In this document: in pieces, positions 32,893 through 43,479 of the stretch | Numbering within the stretch: the first letter of the stretch is position 1 | How the letters are laid out: every line of letters starts with the position of its first letter | Source: Staphylococcus pettenkoferi | Lineage (GTDB): Bacteria; Bacillota; Bacilli; Staphylococcales; Staphylococcaceae | Direction: 5' to 3' | DNA: 64,000 nt | Assembly (NCBI RefSeq): GCF_002902685.1 | Contig: NZ_PPRN01000043.1 | Coordinates: 19,002 to 83,001, forward strand | Made by a program: the position numbers and the translations under genes | The notes under the pieces: model-generated | Database searches by the model: none | What the model saw: only the letters and a program-made list of their open reading frames with translations | What the model was told of the DNA's origin: nothing

Positions 32893-32936
32893 AAGCACTA
32901 AGATGTGTTCTCAGAGAGATTGACATCTTAGTGCTT
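32893..32936. terminator. Bidirectional terminator after ftnA
   Basis: Stem AAGCACTAAGATGT with ACATCTTAGTGCTT, perfect over 14 bp, flanked by T-rich runs on both strands. Confidence 0.85.
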
Positions 32937-32988
32937 TATTTCGTTTAGATTGAATTTAATTTATCTTAATAAGGTTAAATTTACCTAA

Positions 32989-33489
32989 TTATTCTTCGTC
33001 GAAAGAACGTTCAGCAAGTTCTTTTTCAAATAAGTATAATGTATTGCAGTCGTCACCGATACGTTTGAGGTAATCGATATGTGTTTCGAACATTGATTCC
33101 TCTTCAACTTGCTCGTCTAAGAACCAGTTTAAGAATGAAATTGTTGCATAATCTTTCGCTTCGTTTGCGATATCAGATAAGTTGTAGAAACGACGTGTAA
33201 CGTCTTGTTCTTGAGCTAAACCGTCTTCGAACGTTTCAAGAATACTTTTGAACTCTGCTTTAGGTGCTGAAAGTGCACTGAAGACAGCGTGTTCGCCACG
33301 GTCGTTAATGTAATCATAAATTTTCTTACCATGGAATCTTTCTTCTTTCGCTTGTTGAATGTAGAAGTTTGCGAAACCTTCGTATGATTCCTTGTCACAG
33401 TAAGCAGCCATAGCCATGTATGCATGTGCTGCATAATATTCGTGGTTCATTTGTTCATTTAATGCATCTAATAACTTTTTATCTAACAT
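32989..33489 (-). CDS. ftnA: Ferritin
   Basis: A 166-residue bacterial non-heme ferritin that stores iron as a ferric mineral in a 24-subunit shell. Ferroxidase-site ligands lie in [30 protein letters not shown] and [20 protein letters not shown] precedes the ATG. Its promoter carries PerR- and Fur-type boxes, and it is divergent from murT-gatD. Confidence 0.93.
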   Translation of the reverse strand: MLDKKLLDALNEQMNHEYYAAHAYMAMAAYCDKESYEGFANFYIQQAKEERFHGKKIYDYINDRGEHAVFSALSAPKAEFKSILETFEDGLAQEQDVTRRFYNLSDIANEAKDYATISFLNWFLDEQVEEESMFETHIDYLKRIGDDCNTLYLFEKELAERSFDEE

Positions 33490-33521
33490 GATTGTATCCT
33501 CCCTTTAGTTGTTAAGTGTAG

Positions 33522-33548
33522 TATAACATGTCTATTCTCAATTGCAAA
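33522..33548 (-). promoter_or_regulatory. ftnA promoter
   Basis: On the minus strand: TTGCAA, 16 bases, TATACT. The PerR-type box abuts the -35. Confidence 0.6.
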
Positions 33549-33563
33549 TTAAAATAATTCTAA
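33549..33563. promoter_or_regulatory. PerR-type box upstream of ftnA
   Basis: TTAAAATAATTCTAA matches the 15-base PerR consensus TTATAATNATTATAA at all but two positions, directly upstream of the ftnA -35. S. aureus ferritin is known to belong to the PerR regulon. Confidence 0.65.
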
Positions 33564-33568
33564 TCTGA

Positions 33569-33587
33569 GAGAATGAAAATCATTTTT
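33569..33587. promoter_or_regulatory. Fur-type box between ftnA and murT
   Basis: GAGAATGAAAATCATTTTT agrees with the classical 19-base Fur consensus at 15 positions. It lies 13 bases before the murT -35 and upstream of the ftnA promoter. Confidence 0.5.
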
Positions 33588-33600
33588 AATTGAGAATGGT

Positions 33601-33628
33601 TTGGAAAGATAGTCGGTCGTGTTATAAT
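33601..33628 (+). promoter_or_regulatory. murT-gatD promoter
   Basis: TTGGAA, 16 bases, TATAAT, 28 bases before the murT start codon. Confidence 0.6.
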
Positions 33629-33656
33629 ATTTGAGTGATATAAGAGGAGGAAGAAC

Positions 33657-34973
33657 ATGAGACAATGGACGGCAACCCACTTGGCAAAGCTTGCGCGTAT
33701 GGCAAGTAAGATGGCTGGAAAGAAGGGTACGGATTTACCCGGCCAAGTCGCGCGTCGAGTGGATAAAAATATATTAAGAAATTTAGCGCAAGAAGTAGAT
33801 GAGGTTGTATTTATCAGCGGTACAAATGGTAAGACGACAACTTCAAACCTCATCGGTCATACACTAAGAGCAAATCATATTGATATTGTACATAATAATG
33901 AAGGTGCCAACATGGCAGCAGGTATCACTTCAGCCTTTATCCTTCAAAGTAAACCAGAAACTAAGATTGCTGTAATTGAAATTGATGAAGGCTCTATTCC
34001 TCGTGTGATGAAAGAAGTTACTCCTACTATGATGGTCTTTACTAACTTCTTCAGAGACCAAATGGATCGTTTCGGTGAAATTGATATTATGGTAGAGAAT
34101 ATTGCTCGTGCGATTAGTAATAAAGGGATTAAAATGTTGCTCAATGCAGATGATCCTTTCGTGAGTCGTTTGAAAATAGCGAGTGATGACCGTGTTTATT
34201 ACGGTATTGCTAAGCATGCACATGATTTCGAACAAAGCACGATGAACGAGAGTAAGTATTGTCCAAATTGTGGTCTTTTACTTACTTATGACTACGTTCA
34301 TTACAATCAGATTGGACACTATCATTGCGACTGTGGCTTTAAGCGTGAGCAACCTAAATATGAAATCTCAAACTTTGAAACGACACCATTTTTAAATATC
34401 AAAGTCGATGGCAGATTCTTGGATATGAAGATTGCCGGAGACTTCAACGCCTACAACGCGCTTGCTGCATACACTGTGCTGCGTGAACTAGGCCTTAATC
34501 ACGAGTCCATTCAGAAAGGTTTCGAGACGTATACCTCTGACAATGGCCGTATGCAATACTTCAAGTCAGGTGCGAAAGAAGCGATGATTAACTTGGCTAA
34601 AAACCCTGCTGGAATGAATGCCAGTCTGTCAGTAGGTGAGCAGTTACAACACAAGAAAGTCTATGTTATAAGCTTGAATGATAATGCTGCTGATGGCCGA
34701 GATACTTCTTGGATTTACGATGCAGATTTCGAGAAATTGCAAGAACAAGATATTGAAGCCATTATCGTTACAGGTACACGTGCTGAAGAATTACAATTAC
34801 GCTTGAAACTTGCGGAAATAGAAGTGCCTGTGATCGTTGAGAAAGATATTTATAAAGCGACAGCGTTAACGATGAAATATCCAAGTTATACAGTTGCGGT
34901 GCCGAACTATACATCTCTGGCTCCAATGTTAGAGCAATTAAATCGCTCATTTGAGGAGGAAACGAAGTCATGA
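33657..34973 (+). CDS. murT: Lipid II isoglutaminyl synthase subunit MurT
   Basis: A 438-residue Mur-ligase-like protein that activates the D-Glu carboxylate of lipid II with ATP so that GatD can amidate it. P-loop [11 protein letters not shown] is at about residue 57. A four-cysteine insertion typical of MurT (CPNCGLLL...HYHCDC) lies near residues 202-224, and a C-terminal DUF1727 domain ends the protein. AGAGGAGG precedes the ATG. It overlaps gatD by 4 bases. Amidation affects peptidoglycan cross-linking and resistance to methicillin and lysozyme in S. aureus. Confidence 0.94.
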   Translation: MRQWTATHLAKLARMASKMAGKKGTDLPGQVARRVDKNILRNLAQEVDEVVFISGTNGKTTTSNLIGHTLRANHIDIVHNNEGANMAAGITSAFILQSKPETKIAVIEIDEGSIPRVMKEVTPTMMVFTNFFRDQMDRFGEIDIMVENIARAISNKGIKMLLNADDPFVSRLKIASDDRVYYGIAKHAHDFEQSTMNESKYCPNCGLLLTYDYVHYNQIGHYHCDCGFKREQPKYEISNFETTPFLNIKVDGRFLDMKIAGDFNAYNALAAYTVLRELGLNHESIQKGFETYTSDNGRMQYFKSGAKEAMINLAKNPAGMNASLSVGEQLQHKKVYVISLNDNAADGRDTSWIYDADFEKLQEQDIEAIIVTGTRAEELQLRLKLAEIEVPVIVEKDIYKATALTMKYPSYTVAVPNYTSLAPMLEQLNRSFEEETKS

Positions 34974-35692
34974 ATGAACTGACTGTATACCACTTTATGC
35001 CAGATAAATTAAATCTATACAGCGATATTGGGAATATTATTGCCTTAAAGCAACGTGCGAAGTGGCGTAATATTAAATTGAATGTAGTCGATATCAATGA
35101 AACTGAAGGTGTGACGTTAGATGAGTGTGACATCTTCTTTATCGGTGGAGGCAGTGATCGTGAACAATCACTTGCTACAGCTGAGTTGAGTAAGATTAAA
35201 GATACGTTGAAAGCTGCTATTGAAGATGGTATGCCTGGACTTACTGTTTGTGGTGGTTATCAATTCCTAGGGACAAAATATATCACTCCTGACGGTACTG
35301 AGCTTGATGGTCTGGGTATCCTCGATTTCTATACGACGTCTCAGAAAGAGCGTCTCACAGGTGATATTGTGATTGAGAGTGAAACCTTTGGCACGATTGT
35401 AGGTTTCGAAAACCACGGTGGACGCACACATCATGACTTCGGTACGCTAGGTCGCGTGACGCATGGTTATGGCAATAATGATACAGATAAAAAAGAAGGT
35501 ATTCACTATAAGAATTTATTAGGTACTTACCTTCATGGACCTATTTTACCTAAAAACCATGAGTTGACAGATTATCTGTTGGAAAAAGCTTGTGAGCGTA
35601 AAAGCATTCCTTTTGAGCCACGTGAGTTGAATAATACAGAGGAAGAAGCCGCAAAACAAGTAATCGTTGACCGCGTGAAGAAAAGTAAATAA
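34970..35692 (+). CDS. gatD: Lipid II isoglutaminyl synthase glutaminase subunit GatD
   Basis: A 240-residue class I glutamine amidotransferase-like protein that supplies ammonia to MurT. Nucleophile Cys94 sits in [10 protein letters not shown] and the catalytic His189 in GTYLHGPIL, the same positions as in S. aureus GatD. GGAGGAAACG lies at the end of murT. Ends the two-gene operon, with a strong terminator after it. Confidence 0.94.
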   Translation: MNELTVYHFMPDKLNLYSDIGNIIALKQRAKWRNIKLNVVDINETEGVTLDECDIFFIGGGSDREQSLATAELSKIKDTLKAAIEDGMPGLTVCGGYQFLGTKYITPDGTELDGLGILDFYTTSQKERLTGDIVIESETFGTIVGFENHGGRTHHDFGTLGRVTHGYGNNDTDKKEGIHYKNLLGTYLHGPILPKNHELTDYLLEKACERKSIPFEPRELNNTEEEAAKQVIVDRVKKSK

Positions 35693-35699
35693 AAGCTAA

Positions 35700-35745
35700 A
35701 AAGTGGGGCTGACTACGAGCGTGTAGATCAGTCCCACTTTTCTTC
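35700..35745. terminator. Bidirectional terminator after gatD
   Basis: A 13-bp stem AAAGTGGGGCTGA with TCAGTCCCACTTT (one G-U pair), followed by TCTTCTT on the + strand and by A/T on the other. Confidence 0.85.
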
Positions 35746-35811
35746 TTAACTTGATATTAGCTCTATTGACTCTTATCCTAGAACCGATTGTGTAGAAAAC
35801 GAAGTCTACCA

Positions 35812-36801
35812 TTACTTCGCATATCGGCCGTCTAGAATGCGATAGATGAGTAAAATTTCGTAAATGATGTGACTTTTAATTTGATTGTCGTCAAATTCGT
35901 CTAAGCCTTTAACGGAACGTTTTAAGACAGAAGCGGAAGATTTCTCGCGCTCGAAGTGTCCTGTTGAGAAGATGTTGTTAATACTTTGAGAAATCTTAAG
36001 AATGGCTAGACGCTCTTCGCTGTTGAAGACAACTTGAACATTTTTAGGCAAATAAATAATGTTAGATAAATGTGTGATAAACAAGCGATTGGTATGTGAA
36101 CGTGACGTAATGCGCCGAACTTGAATCCATTCTTTATCACGATGTTTGTGATAGCCTAGCTCATCCTTCTGGTAACTCAAGAGCGTATCGACACGATTAT
36201 TCAAACTAATTACTTTATCTAAAGCACGTTCTGATGCGTCAGATTTAAATTTACCAATCAACAGTTGCTGCATACGGTTGCTATAAAGGCTATACATTTG
36301 CGACTCTGTCTTATTAATTAAGCTATCAAGCTGGGCGTAGTATTTCGGTGGTAAGACCATAAAGTTAACTAATCCTGCAGTCACAAGCCCTATAATCGCA
36401 GTTAAAAATCGTGAGAAGAAGTTATAGATAAACGCATCGTGGATACCTGGAATCATCGCTAACGCTGTCATGGTTGCTACAGTAGTACCGACTTGTAAAT
36501 TAAACTTTGTACAGACAATGATAGTACATAGAGCAGTTAGCGCATATGAGAAAGGTGAATCATCGCCGAAGAAGTATGTAAAGACAACCGCGAAGACGAC
36601 GCCGATAACCGTCGCAGGTAAACGTCTATAACCTTTATGTAACGACGCTTTCGCTGTCGGTTCGATCGTGACGATAGCTGTCAATATCGCAAAGATAGGG
36701 TTCATATGTAAAAGTAAACAGAACCAAGCGGTTAGAAAGGTCGCTAAGCCTGTCTTAATCGTACGCGCGCCAATTAAATTTTTGTACCATTTTTCTCGCA
36801 T
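35812..36801 (-). CDS. ArAE/FUSC family membrane protein
   Basis: A 329-residue protein with an N-terminal ArAE_1-type membrane domain (about residues 1-155, five or six helices, with the family segment [22 protein letters not shown]) and a cytoplasmic helical C-terminus of about 170 residues. The family is named after aromatic acid exporters, but the staphylococcal members (UPF0421) have no proven substrate. A paralog lies at 58447-59541. AGGAGAT precedes the ATG. Divergent from map. Confidence 0.8.
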   Translation of the reverse strand: MREKWYKNLIGARTIKTGLATFLTAWFCLLLHMNPIFAILTAIVTIEPTAKASLHKGYRRLPATVIGVVFAVVFTYFFGDDSPFSYALTALCTIIVCTKFNLQVGTTVATMTALAMIPGIHDAFIYNFFSRFLTAIIGLVTAGLVNFMVLPPKYYAQLDSLINKTESQMYSLYSNRMQQLLIGKFKSDASERALDKVISLNNRVDTLLSYQKDELGYHKHRDKEWIQVRRITSRSHTNRLFITHLSNIIYLPKNVQVVFNSEERLAILKISQSINNIFSTGHFEREKSSASVLKRSVKGLDEFDDNQIKSHIIYEILLIYRILDGRYAK

Positions 36802-36867
36802 AGTGGATCTCCTAGCTTATATTGTGATTGATCTTTGATGTTACGTCGTTGAATGACGATATTTTAA

Positions 36868-37722
<855 letters not shown>

Positions 37723-37746
37723 GCCTTAAGTCTGAAATAGAAATCA

Positions 37747-37782
37747 TTCCGGAGCCTATTATCCTGGCTTCGGAAATTTTTT
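37747..37782 (+). terminator. Terminator after map
   Basis: Stem TTCCGGAGCC with GGCTTCGGAA (one G-U pair), followed by TTTTTT. Confidence 0.85.
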
Positions 37783-37808
37783 ATAATAGAATTTAACCTA
37801 GAATAAAT

Positions 37809-37843
37809 CCGACTTCTAGAATAAATACAGAGAATAAAGTCGG
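37809..37843. promoter_or_regulatory. Inverted repeat in the vra operon promoter region
   Basis: CCGACTT and AAGTCGG, seven bases each, 21 bases apart, starting 74 bases before vraU. It could be a regulator site, perhaps for VraR, which is autoregulatory in S. aureus. This is inference. Confidence 0.35.
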
Positions 37844-37882
37844 CAAGCCACGTATTATCGTGTTTGCTGCAGAGGTGATTCT

Positions 37883-38278
37883 ATGAATATATTATGGACT
37901 TATATGGATAAGATATGTAAACAATTATTAGATAAAAGTATGCGTGCGCGTTGGCAAGAACTGGATTATCGACTTCAAGACATTGAACGCTATATCCGCT
38001 ACTTAGTATTGAAACAGGCGTCGATAAGAAAGTTAATTGACAGTCTATCGTTAACATTGGAAAATAAATATATCGACATTATCGAAAGTGCTAAAAATAT
38101 TTCAGCATGTAAGATTGAAAGTGCAGATATTGAAGCAATTACGTCACAACTCAATCACTATGAAGCGACTTATGCTGAATTAGAATCGACGATTACAGCG
38201 CAACATCAAGAGAAACTATCGACTGAAGCGGAGTGTGACATGCTACAGCAATTGCGCTTAGGTCAATATGCGGTTTGA
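37883..38278 (+). CDS. vraU: VraU-like protein
   Basis: A 131-residue soluble, mostly helical protein with probable coiled-coil stretches (about residues 20-55 and 85-120). It occupies the position of vraU, the first gene of the S. aureus vraU-vraT-vraS-vraR cell-wall stress operon; the role of VraU there is unclear. AGAGGTGA precedes the ATG. vraT begins 174 bases after its stop. Identification rests on position and length. Confidence 0.65.
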   Translation: MNILWTYMDKICKQLLDKSMRARWQELDYRLQDIERYIRYLVLKQASIRKLIDSLSLTLENKYIDIIESAKNISACKIESADIEAITSQLNHYEATYAELESTITAQHQEKLSTEAECDMLQQLRLGQYAV

Positions 38279-38451
38279 GTTAGGCGCTCGCGTCAGTAAT
38301 CTTAGAGACTTAGGTGCTAGCTCTATCCATTTCTTATGGTGGATTTAAAGAGCATTCCATAGTGACGATACAATGCAACTTGTATCAAATCTCAATCTGC
38401 ACTCCATCATTCATAAATGTTACGAAACACGTAGAAGAAAGGCGGCGAAAT

Positions 38452-39153
38452 ATGACACACAAATATATATCAACGGAGATGCTGATCATCTTTACTGCGT
38501 TGATGATTGTAGCCAATTTTTACTATATCTTTTTTGAAAAAATTGGTTTCTTACTCGTTCTATTATTAGGATGTATCCTCGTTTATGTGGGTTATCTCTA
38601 TTTTCATAAAGTCAGAGGGCTGCTCGCTTTTTGGATAGGTGTTCTACTCGTAGCATTTACTTTGCTATCCAATAAATATACGATTATTATTCTGTTCCTG
38701 TTCTTGATGGTAATGATTATCCGATATTTACTTTACAAATTTAGACCGTTAAAAGTAGTGGCGACAGATGAAGCGGTTGAAAGTCCTCAATTTATTAAGC
38801 AGAAGTGGTTTGGACAGCAACGTACGCCGCATTACGTCTATAAATGGGAGGACTTACAAATCCAGCATGGTATCGGTGAAATCGACATCGATATGACGAA
38901 AGCAGCAAATATTAAAGAGCATAACGTCATTGTAGTCCGTCACCTAGTAGGTAAAGTTCAAGTCGTCGTGCCACTCAATTACAATATTCATCTCCATTTT
39001 ACGGCATTTTTCGGCAATGCTTATATCAATGAGCAGAATTATAAAGTGGAGAATACGAATATTAGTGTGAGAGAAGAGACGAAACCGGATAATTATACTG
39101 TAAACATTTACGTTTCAACATTTATCGGCGATATCGAGGTGATTTACAAGTGA
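38452..39153 (+). CDS. vraT: VraT (LiaF-like) membrane regulator
   Basis: A 233-residue LiaF/YvqF-type protein. Four hydrophobic helices fill residues 8-95, and the C-terminal half is a DUF2154-like beta domain ([23 protein letters not shown], then IGDIEVIYK at the end). In S. aureus VraT acts with VraSR in sensing cell-wall damage and affects oxacillin resistance. The start is ATG at 38452, with AAAGGCGG upstream; it gives the same length as S. aureus VraT. It overlaps vraS by 4 bases. Confidence 0.85.
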   Translation: MTHKYISTEMLIIFTALMIVANFYYIFFEKIGFLLVLLLGCILVYVGYLYFHKVRGLLAFWIGVLLVAFTLLSNKYTIIILFLFLMVMIIRYLLYKFRPLKVVATDEAVESPQFIKQKWFGQQRTPHYVYKWEDLQIQHGIGEIDIDMTKAANIKEHNVIVVRHLVGKVQVVVPLNYNIHLHFTAFFGNAYINEQNYKVENTNISVREETKPDNYTVNIYVSTFIGDIEVIYK

Positions 39154-40193
39154 ATCACTACATAAGAGCCATAGGATCGATGTTAATCCTCGTCTACAGT
39201 ATGCTTTTCGCATTTCTCTTTATTGATAAAATATTTGTGAATATCATTTATTTTCAAGGCATGTTCTATACGCAAATATTTGGTATTCCGGTATTTTTAT
39301 TCTTAAATATCGTTATCATCTTACTTTGTATCATCGTGGGTTCTGTGTTAGCTTATAAGATTAATCAACAGAACCACTGGCTTCAAGAACAAATCGAACG
39401 TTCGATCGAAGGTGAAACAGTCGGTATTAACGATCAAAATATTGAACTGTATAATGAAACGATTGCGCTCTATCAAACGTTGGTGCCACTCAACCAAGAA
39501 GTACATAAATTACGTATGAAGACCCAGAATTTAACGAATGAGTCATATAATATCAATGATAAGAAAGTTAAGAAAATCATCGAAGACGAGCGTCAACGTT
39601 TAGCACGAGAATTACACGACTCAGTGAGTCAGCAACTGTTTGCAGCAAGTATGATGTTGTCAGCAATCAAGGAATCGACATTAGAGCCACCGCTCGATCA
39701 ACAAATACCCACGTTAGAAAAAATGGTACAAGATTCACAACTTGAAATGAGAGCCTTACTTTTACATCTTAGACCTATCGGATTGAAAGATAAATCACTA
39801 GGAGAGGGAATAAAAGATTTAGTTGTTGATCTTCAGAAGAAAGTGCCGATGAAAGTGGTTCACCAAATAGAAGATTTTAAAGTCCCTAAAGGCATTGAAG
39901 ATCATTTATTCCGCATTACTCAAGAGGCGATTTCAAACACCTTACGTCACTCTAACGGAACGAAAGTAACGATTGAATTATTCAATAAAGAAGATTATTT
40001 ACTATTACGTATACAAGACGACGGTAAAGGATTTAACGTAGATGATAAAGTTGAACAAAGTTATGGATTAAAGAATATGCGTGAACGTGCGCTAGAAATC
40101 GGCGCGAACTTCCACATTGTATCCTTGCCAGATTCAGGGACACGTATCGAAGTGAAAGCACCGTTGAACAAGGAGGAATTAAGTGATGATTAA
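39150..40193 (+). CDS. vraS: Sensor histidine kinase VraS
   Basis: A 347-residue membrane kinase of the NarL/LiaS class. Two N-terminal helices (about 8-30 and 44-68) leave only a short extracellular loop, typical of intramembrane-sensing kinases. The HisKA_3 domain holds His156 in [13 protein letters not shown], and the ATPase domain has NTLRHSN and DDGKGF. It responds to blocked cell-wall synthesis and phosphorylates VraR. The start is GTG, overlapping vraT; its end overlaps vraR by 11 bases. Confidence 0.94.
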   Translation: MNHYIRAIGSMLILVYSMLFAFLFIDKIFVNIIYFQGMFYTQIFGIPVFLFLNIVIILLCIIVGSVLAYKINQQNHWLQEQIERSIEGETVGINDQNIELYNETIALYQTLVPLNQEVHKLRMKTQNLTNESYNINDKKVKKIIEDERQRLARELHDSVSQQLFAASMMLSAIKESTLEPPLDQQIPTLEKMVQDSQLEMRALLLHLRPIGLKDKSLGEGIKDLVVDLQKKVPMKVVHQIEDFKVPKGIEDHLFRITQEAISNTLRHSNGTKVTIELFNKEDYLLLRIQDDGKGFNVDDKVEQSYGLKNMRERALEIGANFHIVSLPDSGTRIEVKAPLNKEELSDD

Positions 40194-40812
40194 AGTATTA
40201 TTCGTTGATGACCATGAGATGGTACGTATCGGAATTTCTAGTTACTTATCTACGCAACCTGACCTCGAAGTCGTAGGAGAAGGGGAATCAGGGAAAGATG
40301 CCATTGAGAAAGCGCACGAATTACAACCTGATTTAATATTGATGGATCTCGTGATGGACGATATGGATGGTGTAGAAGCCACAACGCAAATTAAGAAGGA
40401 CTTACCACATATTAAAGTGCTTATGCTTACAAGCTACATTGAGGATAATGAAGTTTATCGCGCATTAGACGCGGGGGTGGATAGTTACATCCTCAAGACG
40501 ACGAGTGCGAGTGATATTGCTGAAGCGATTCGTAAGACGTATAATAGCGAATCTGTGTTTGAAGCGGAAGTATTAGTTAAAATGCGTAATCGAATGAAAC
40601 AACGTGCTGAACTTTATGAGATGTTAACAGAGCGTGAGATGGAAATCTTATTGCTTATCGCGAAAGGTTATTCTAACCAAGAAATCGCGAGTGCCTCTCA
40701 CATTACGATTAAAACAGTGAAGACGCATGTGAGTAATATTCTCAGCAAACTTGAAGTTCAAGATAGAACCCAAGCGGTAATCTATGCTTTCCAACACAAA
40801 TTAATTCAATAG
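40183..40812 (+). CDS. vraR: Response regulator VraR
   Basis: A 209-residue NarL/LuxR-type regulator. The receiver has Asp10/11 and the phosphoacceptor Asp55 ([10 protein letters not shown]), and the C-terminal helix-turn-helix is [23 protein letters not shown]. In S. aureus it controls the cell-wall stress regulon, including pbp2, sgtB and its own operon. sgtB is present in this window at 48788. GGAGGAATT precedes the ATG. Last gene of the operon. Confidence 0.95.
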   Translation: MMIKVLFVDDHEMVRIGISSYLSTQPDLEVVGEGESGKDAIEKAHELQPDLILMDLVMDDMDGVEATTQIKKDLPHIKVLMLTSYIEDNEVYRALDAGVDSYILKTTSASDIAEAIRKTYNSESVFEAEVLVKMRNRMKQRAELYEMLTEREMEILLLIAKGYSNQEIASASHITIKTVKTHVSNILSKLEVQDRTQAVIYAFQHKLIQ

Positions 40813-40822
40813 AATGATGAGA

Positions 40823-40866
40823 AAAGCTCCAAAGGTGATATTTCAACCCTTGGAGCTTTATAATTT
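40823..40866. terminator. Terminator of the vra operon
   Basis: Stem AAAGCTCCAA with TTGGAGCTTT, followed by ATAATTT; also usable by the convergent gene. Confidence 0.75.
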
Positions 40867-40904
40867 AGTTGAGTTATTTTATCGAAGAAAAACAACTGTC
40901 GCAC

Positions 40905-41473
40905 TTATTGCTGCGTTTTATAACCATCATGCACGAGATCGAGTTCGCCTGTCGCAGGATCGATGACTAAGCCGTGTACAGGGACGGAGCGATCGAATAG
41001 TGGATGATTGTAGACGATATCGATGTTGTGTTGCACACGTTCAAACACGTCAGAGAAACCTTCTAGGAAGTGATTCACATCGATGCCTGAACGATTGAGA
41101 ATATCAAGTGTCTCTTCTTTAATACCACGTTCTTTCATCGTTTCTTTCACAGCATCAACATCGATAGAGCCCATACCGCAATCTTTATGTCCCATGATGA
41201 TAATTTCTTCAGCGCCTAAAGCGTAAATTGCGACGAGTAGACTGCGCATAGTTGAACCGTAGGGTGTGTAATTACAGCGCCGGCATTCTTAACGACTTTA
41301 ATATCGCCGTTGTTGAAACCGAGTGCTTTCGTTCCTAAGTCTTGTAAACGTGTGTCCATGCACGTGAACAATACAGCTTTCTTATCTGGATTCTTGCTTG
41401 TCTTATATTGTTCGAAGTCTTTGTTTGCAACGAAAGACTCATTATATTTTAAAATGTTTTGTAATAATGTCAT
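40905..41473 (-). pseudogene. Beta-carbonic anhydrase split by a one-base deletion
   Basis: Two out-of-frame halves form one YtiB-like beta-carbonic anhydrase of about 189 residues. The first half (from ATG 41473, with GGAGGGG upstream) has the zinc-site TCMDTRL and ends in AGAVITHP. The second half continues with MRSLLVAIYALG and the zinc-site GHKDCGMG and runs to VPVHGLVIDPATGELDL. The family reads HP(Y/F)GSTMRS at the junction; here CAC CCT AC GGT lacks one base near 41260-41262. Everything else is well preserved, so this is a recent mutation or a sequencing error. If real, no complete enzyme is made from this gene. It lies between vraR and yihY, where S. aureus has no such gene. Confidence 0.85.
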
Positions 41474-41504
41474 ATGTACCCCTCCACACATGAATTTGTT
41501 ATAG

Positions 41505-41534
41505 AAAAAGGCAACGTTATGACGTTGCCTTTTT
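41505..41534. terminator. Bidirectional terminator after yihY
   Basis: Perfect 13-bp stem AAAAAGGCAACGT with ACGTTGCCTTTTT around a 4-base loop. Confidence 0.9.
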
Positions 41535-41583
41535 AGTATATCGTATTTAGTCATTCTGTGTTGATAATTGACTTCACGACAGT

Positions 41584-42915
41584 TTATTTATTGTTTGGAC
41601 TGTCGTCGTAGTGTCCTTCTTCGTTTGTATCTTGAGCTGTTGATGCATGATTTGAAGAATTGCGTTCTTCAGAAGATGTAGATTGCTGTTGCTCTGATGT
41701 ATCGTTGGATTGACGTTCATTCTCATCATCGGATGATTGAGCCGTTGTTTCTCGATCACGACCAGATGTTGTATTCCCTTTGTCATTAGGCGAATGAACG
41801 ACGCTACCTGATGCTTGGTTGTCTTCAGCGTTCGCCTCATCATTCTCACTACTTTTACCAGAAGTGGAAGATTGACTATTAGACTTAGCATCTTCATCCT
41901 CACAAGCACCTTCGCCTTGCTCAATTTCAGAAACGGATTTCTCTTCAGGTGTCTTGTCGTCTACAATCTTACGTTGGTGGAAGATCGCATTGATTTCAGC
42001 ACCGATAATGATGATGAAACCTACGATATAAAGGAATAACATCAAGATGATGATCCCTGCTAAACTACCGTAAGTCTTAGAGTAGTTAGCGAAATTTGAA
42101 ATGTAAAATCCAAATAAATAAGAACCAACTAAGAACACGATAGTTGAGAAAATTGCACCTGGTATAACAGATAATAATTTAATCTTCACATTTGGTGCTA
42201 AAGTGTAAAGTACGATAAAGCTGATTAGCACGATGATAATCGGTAGTACGATACGTACAAGATTGAAGACCCATTTCACTTGATCGCCTAAGCCAATAGG
42301 GCCAAATAAGAGATCACCGATTTGTTGTCCAAATGTTGGTAAGATTAAGGCGATTGGCATTACGATAACCATACATAACGTAAAGATGACACTCAATAAT
42401 TTGCTGACGATAAAGTTACGGTTATCTTCAACATCATATGCGACGTTAAAGGCATTCATAATTTGTGTCATCCCGTTTGAAGCTGACCACAATGCCAAGA
42501 TCAAACCTATAGACAGCACGCCACCGCTAGCATTACCCATAATATCATCAATGATCGATGATACTTGTGAAGTGTAATCAGCAGGCACATGCTCAGTAAT
42601 CATATCTTTAATCGTCGTTGGTTTCACACCAACAAGCGGTACGATTGACAGTAAGAAGATGAGCATAGGGAAGAGAGACAGCATAAAGTAGTAAGAGAGT
42701 TGCGCTGCCATTCCTGAAGCGTCATCTTTACCGATACGATAGATGAGATACTGTAAGAAGTTCGCATTCTTCGTATATTTCGCGGGTTTATTGATGCGAG
42801 ACACGAAGAACTCTTGATTGTCTTTTTTCGGATCTTTAGATTTAAATTCTTGAGGTTGAATATATGTACGATCTTCATCAACCTTCTGATGTCTAGGTGG
42901 GTTATCTTTTTTCAT
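41584..42915 (-). CDS. YihY/BrkB family membrane protein
   Basis: A 443-residue protein. Residues 1-45 are hydrophilic, about 50-320 form the six-helix YihY domain (AAQLSYYFMLSLFPMLIFLLS and YGSLAGIIILMLFLYIVG are typical), and the last 110 residues are a Ser/Asn/Glu/Asp/Gln-rich low-complexity tail, probably disordered. Members were once thought to be RNase BN, which is not supported. Function unknown. The start is ATG at 42915, with AGGAGG ten bases upstream. Located beside vraR as in S. aureus, apart from the inserted carbonic anhydrase. Confidence 0.82.
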   Translation of the reverse strand: MKKDNPPRHQKVDEDRTYIQPQEFKSKDPKKDNQEFFVSRINKPAKYTKNANFLQYLIYRIGKDDASGMAAQLSYYFMLSLFPMLIFLLSIVPLVGVKPTTIKDMITEHVPADYTSQVSSIIDDIMGNASGGVLSIGLILALWSASNGMTQIMNAFNVAYDVEDNRNFIVSKLLSVIFTLCMVIVMPIALILPTFGQQIGDLLFGPIGLGDQVKWVFNLVRIVLPIIIVLISFIVLYTLAPNVKIKLLSVIPGAIFSTIVFLVGSYLFGFYISNFANYSKTYGSLAGIIILMLFLYIVGFIIIIGAEINAIFHQRKIVDDKTPEEKSVSEIEQGEGACEDEDAKSNSQSSTSGKSSENDEANAEDNQASGSVVHSPNDKGNTTSGRDRETTAQSSDDENERQSNDTSEQQQSTSSEERNSSNHASTAQDTNEEGHYDDSPNNK

Positions 42916-43062
42916 GGAAAGACATCCTCCTCTCAATTTCATTATTATTAATATACTTGAAAATGTTTACACAAACAACACTCTATTTGTGAATCATTGA
43001 ATTACAATATACCGATAGTTCTCATTTACGTATATATTGTAGCGCATAATGTGTTTTACCCA

Positions 43063-43107
43063 TTTAATAATAAAATATGCTTAACCCTTCGAAAGAGTTA
43101 AGCATAT
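43063..43107 (-). terminator. Terminator after the ptpA-YtxH operon
   Basis: On the minus strand ATATGCTTAAC with GTTAAGCATAT forms the stem, followed by TTTATTATT. Confidence 0.75.
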
Positions 43108-43172
43108 GTGTAAGGTATTGTGTAATTTAAATTATTTTTAGTAAAATTATCAGTCGTTTCGTTCGAATACGA

Positions 43173-43475
43173 TTAGTTTAAGCGGTTATTTTTACGCTCC
43201 ATAATTGTATCTTTCGCATCCATTAAAGTGTCTTTCGCACTCATCAGTTGTTTCTCTAAATCTGGGTTTTTGCGTCTAATTTCTTCTAAAGTATCTTTCC
43301 AGTAGAGGACTTCGTCTTTAATGTTTGAGATTGCTGAAGGTTTAGAAGAACGATTACCTTCTTTGATATCTTTCACTGAACGGCGTAAAGATTGGCGTGT
43401 TGATTTATCAGCTAAAGTCGCTAAGCCGCCAACGACTGCACCGATAAGAATACCCGGAACTAATTTGTTTTGCAT
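43173..43475 (-). CDS. YtxH-like small membrane-anchored protein
   Basis: A 100-residue protein with an N-terminal Gly/Ala-rich hydrophobic helix (LVPGILIGAVVGGLATLA) followed by a long charged helix (residues 25-100), the layout of YtxH-domain proteins. These are often linked to general stress. It starts 4 bases after ptpA, with GAGGAG overlapping the ptpA end, so the two are co-transcribed. Function unknown. Confidence 0.7.
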   Translation of the reverse strand: MQNKLVPGILIGAVVGGLATLADKSTRQSLRRSVKDIKEGNRSSKPSAISNIKDEVLYWKDTLEEIRRKNPDLEKQLMSAKDTLMDAKDTIMERKNNRLN

Positions 43476-43479
43476 AATA

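Noticed and set aside
32641..32901. Short + strand frames between the exonuclease gene and ftnA
   Set aside because: They lack ribosome binding sites, overlap each other, and run into a bidirectional terminator.
41574..41924. 116-codon minus-strand frame inside yihY
   Set aside because: It is the low-complexity tail of YihY read in another frame; there is no start signal.
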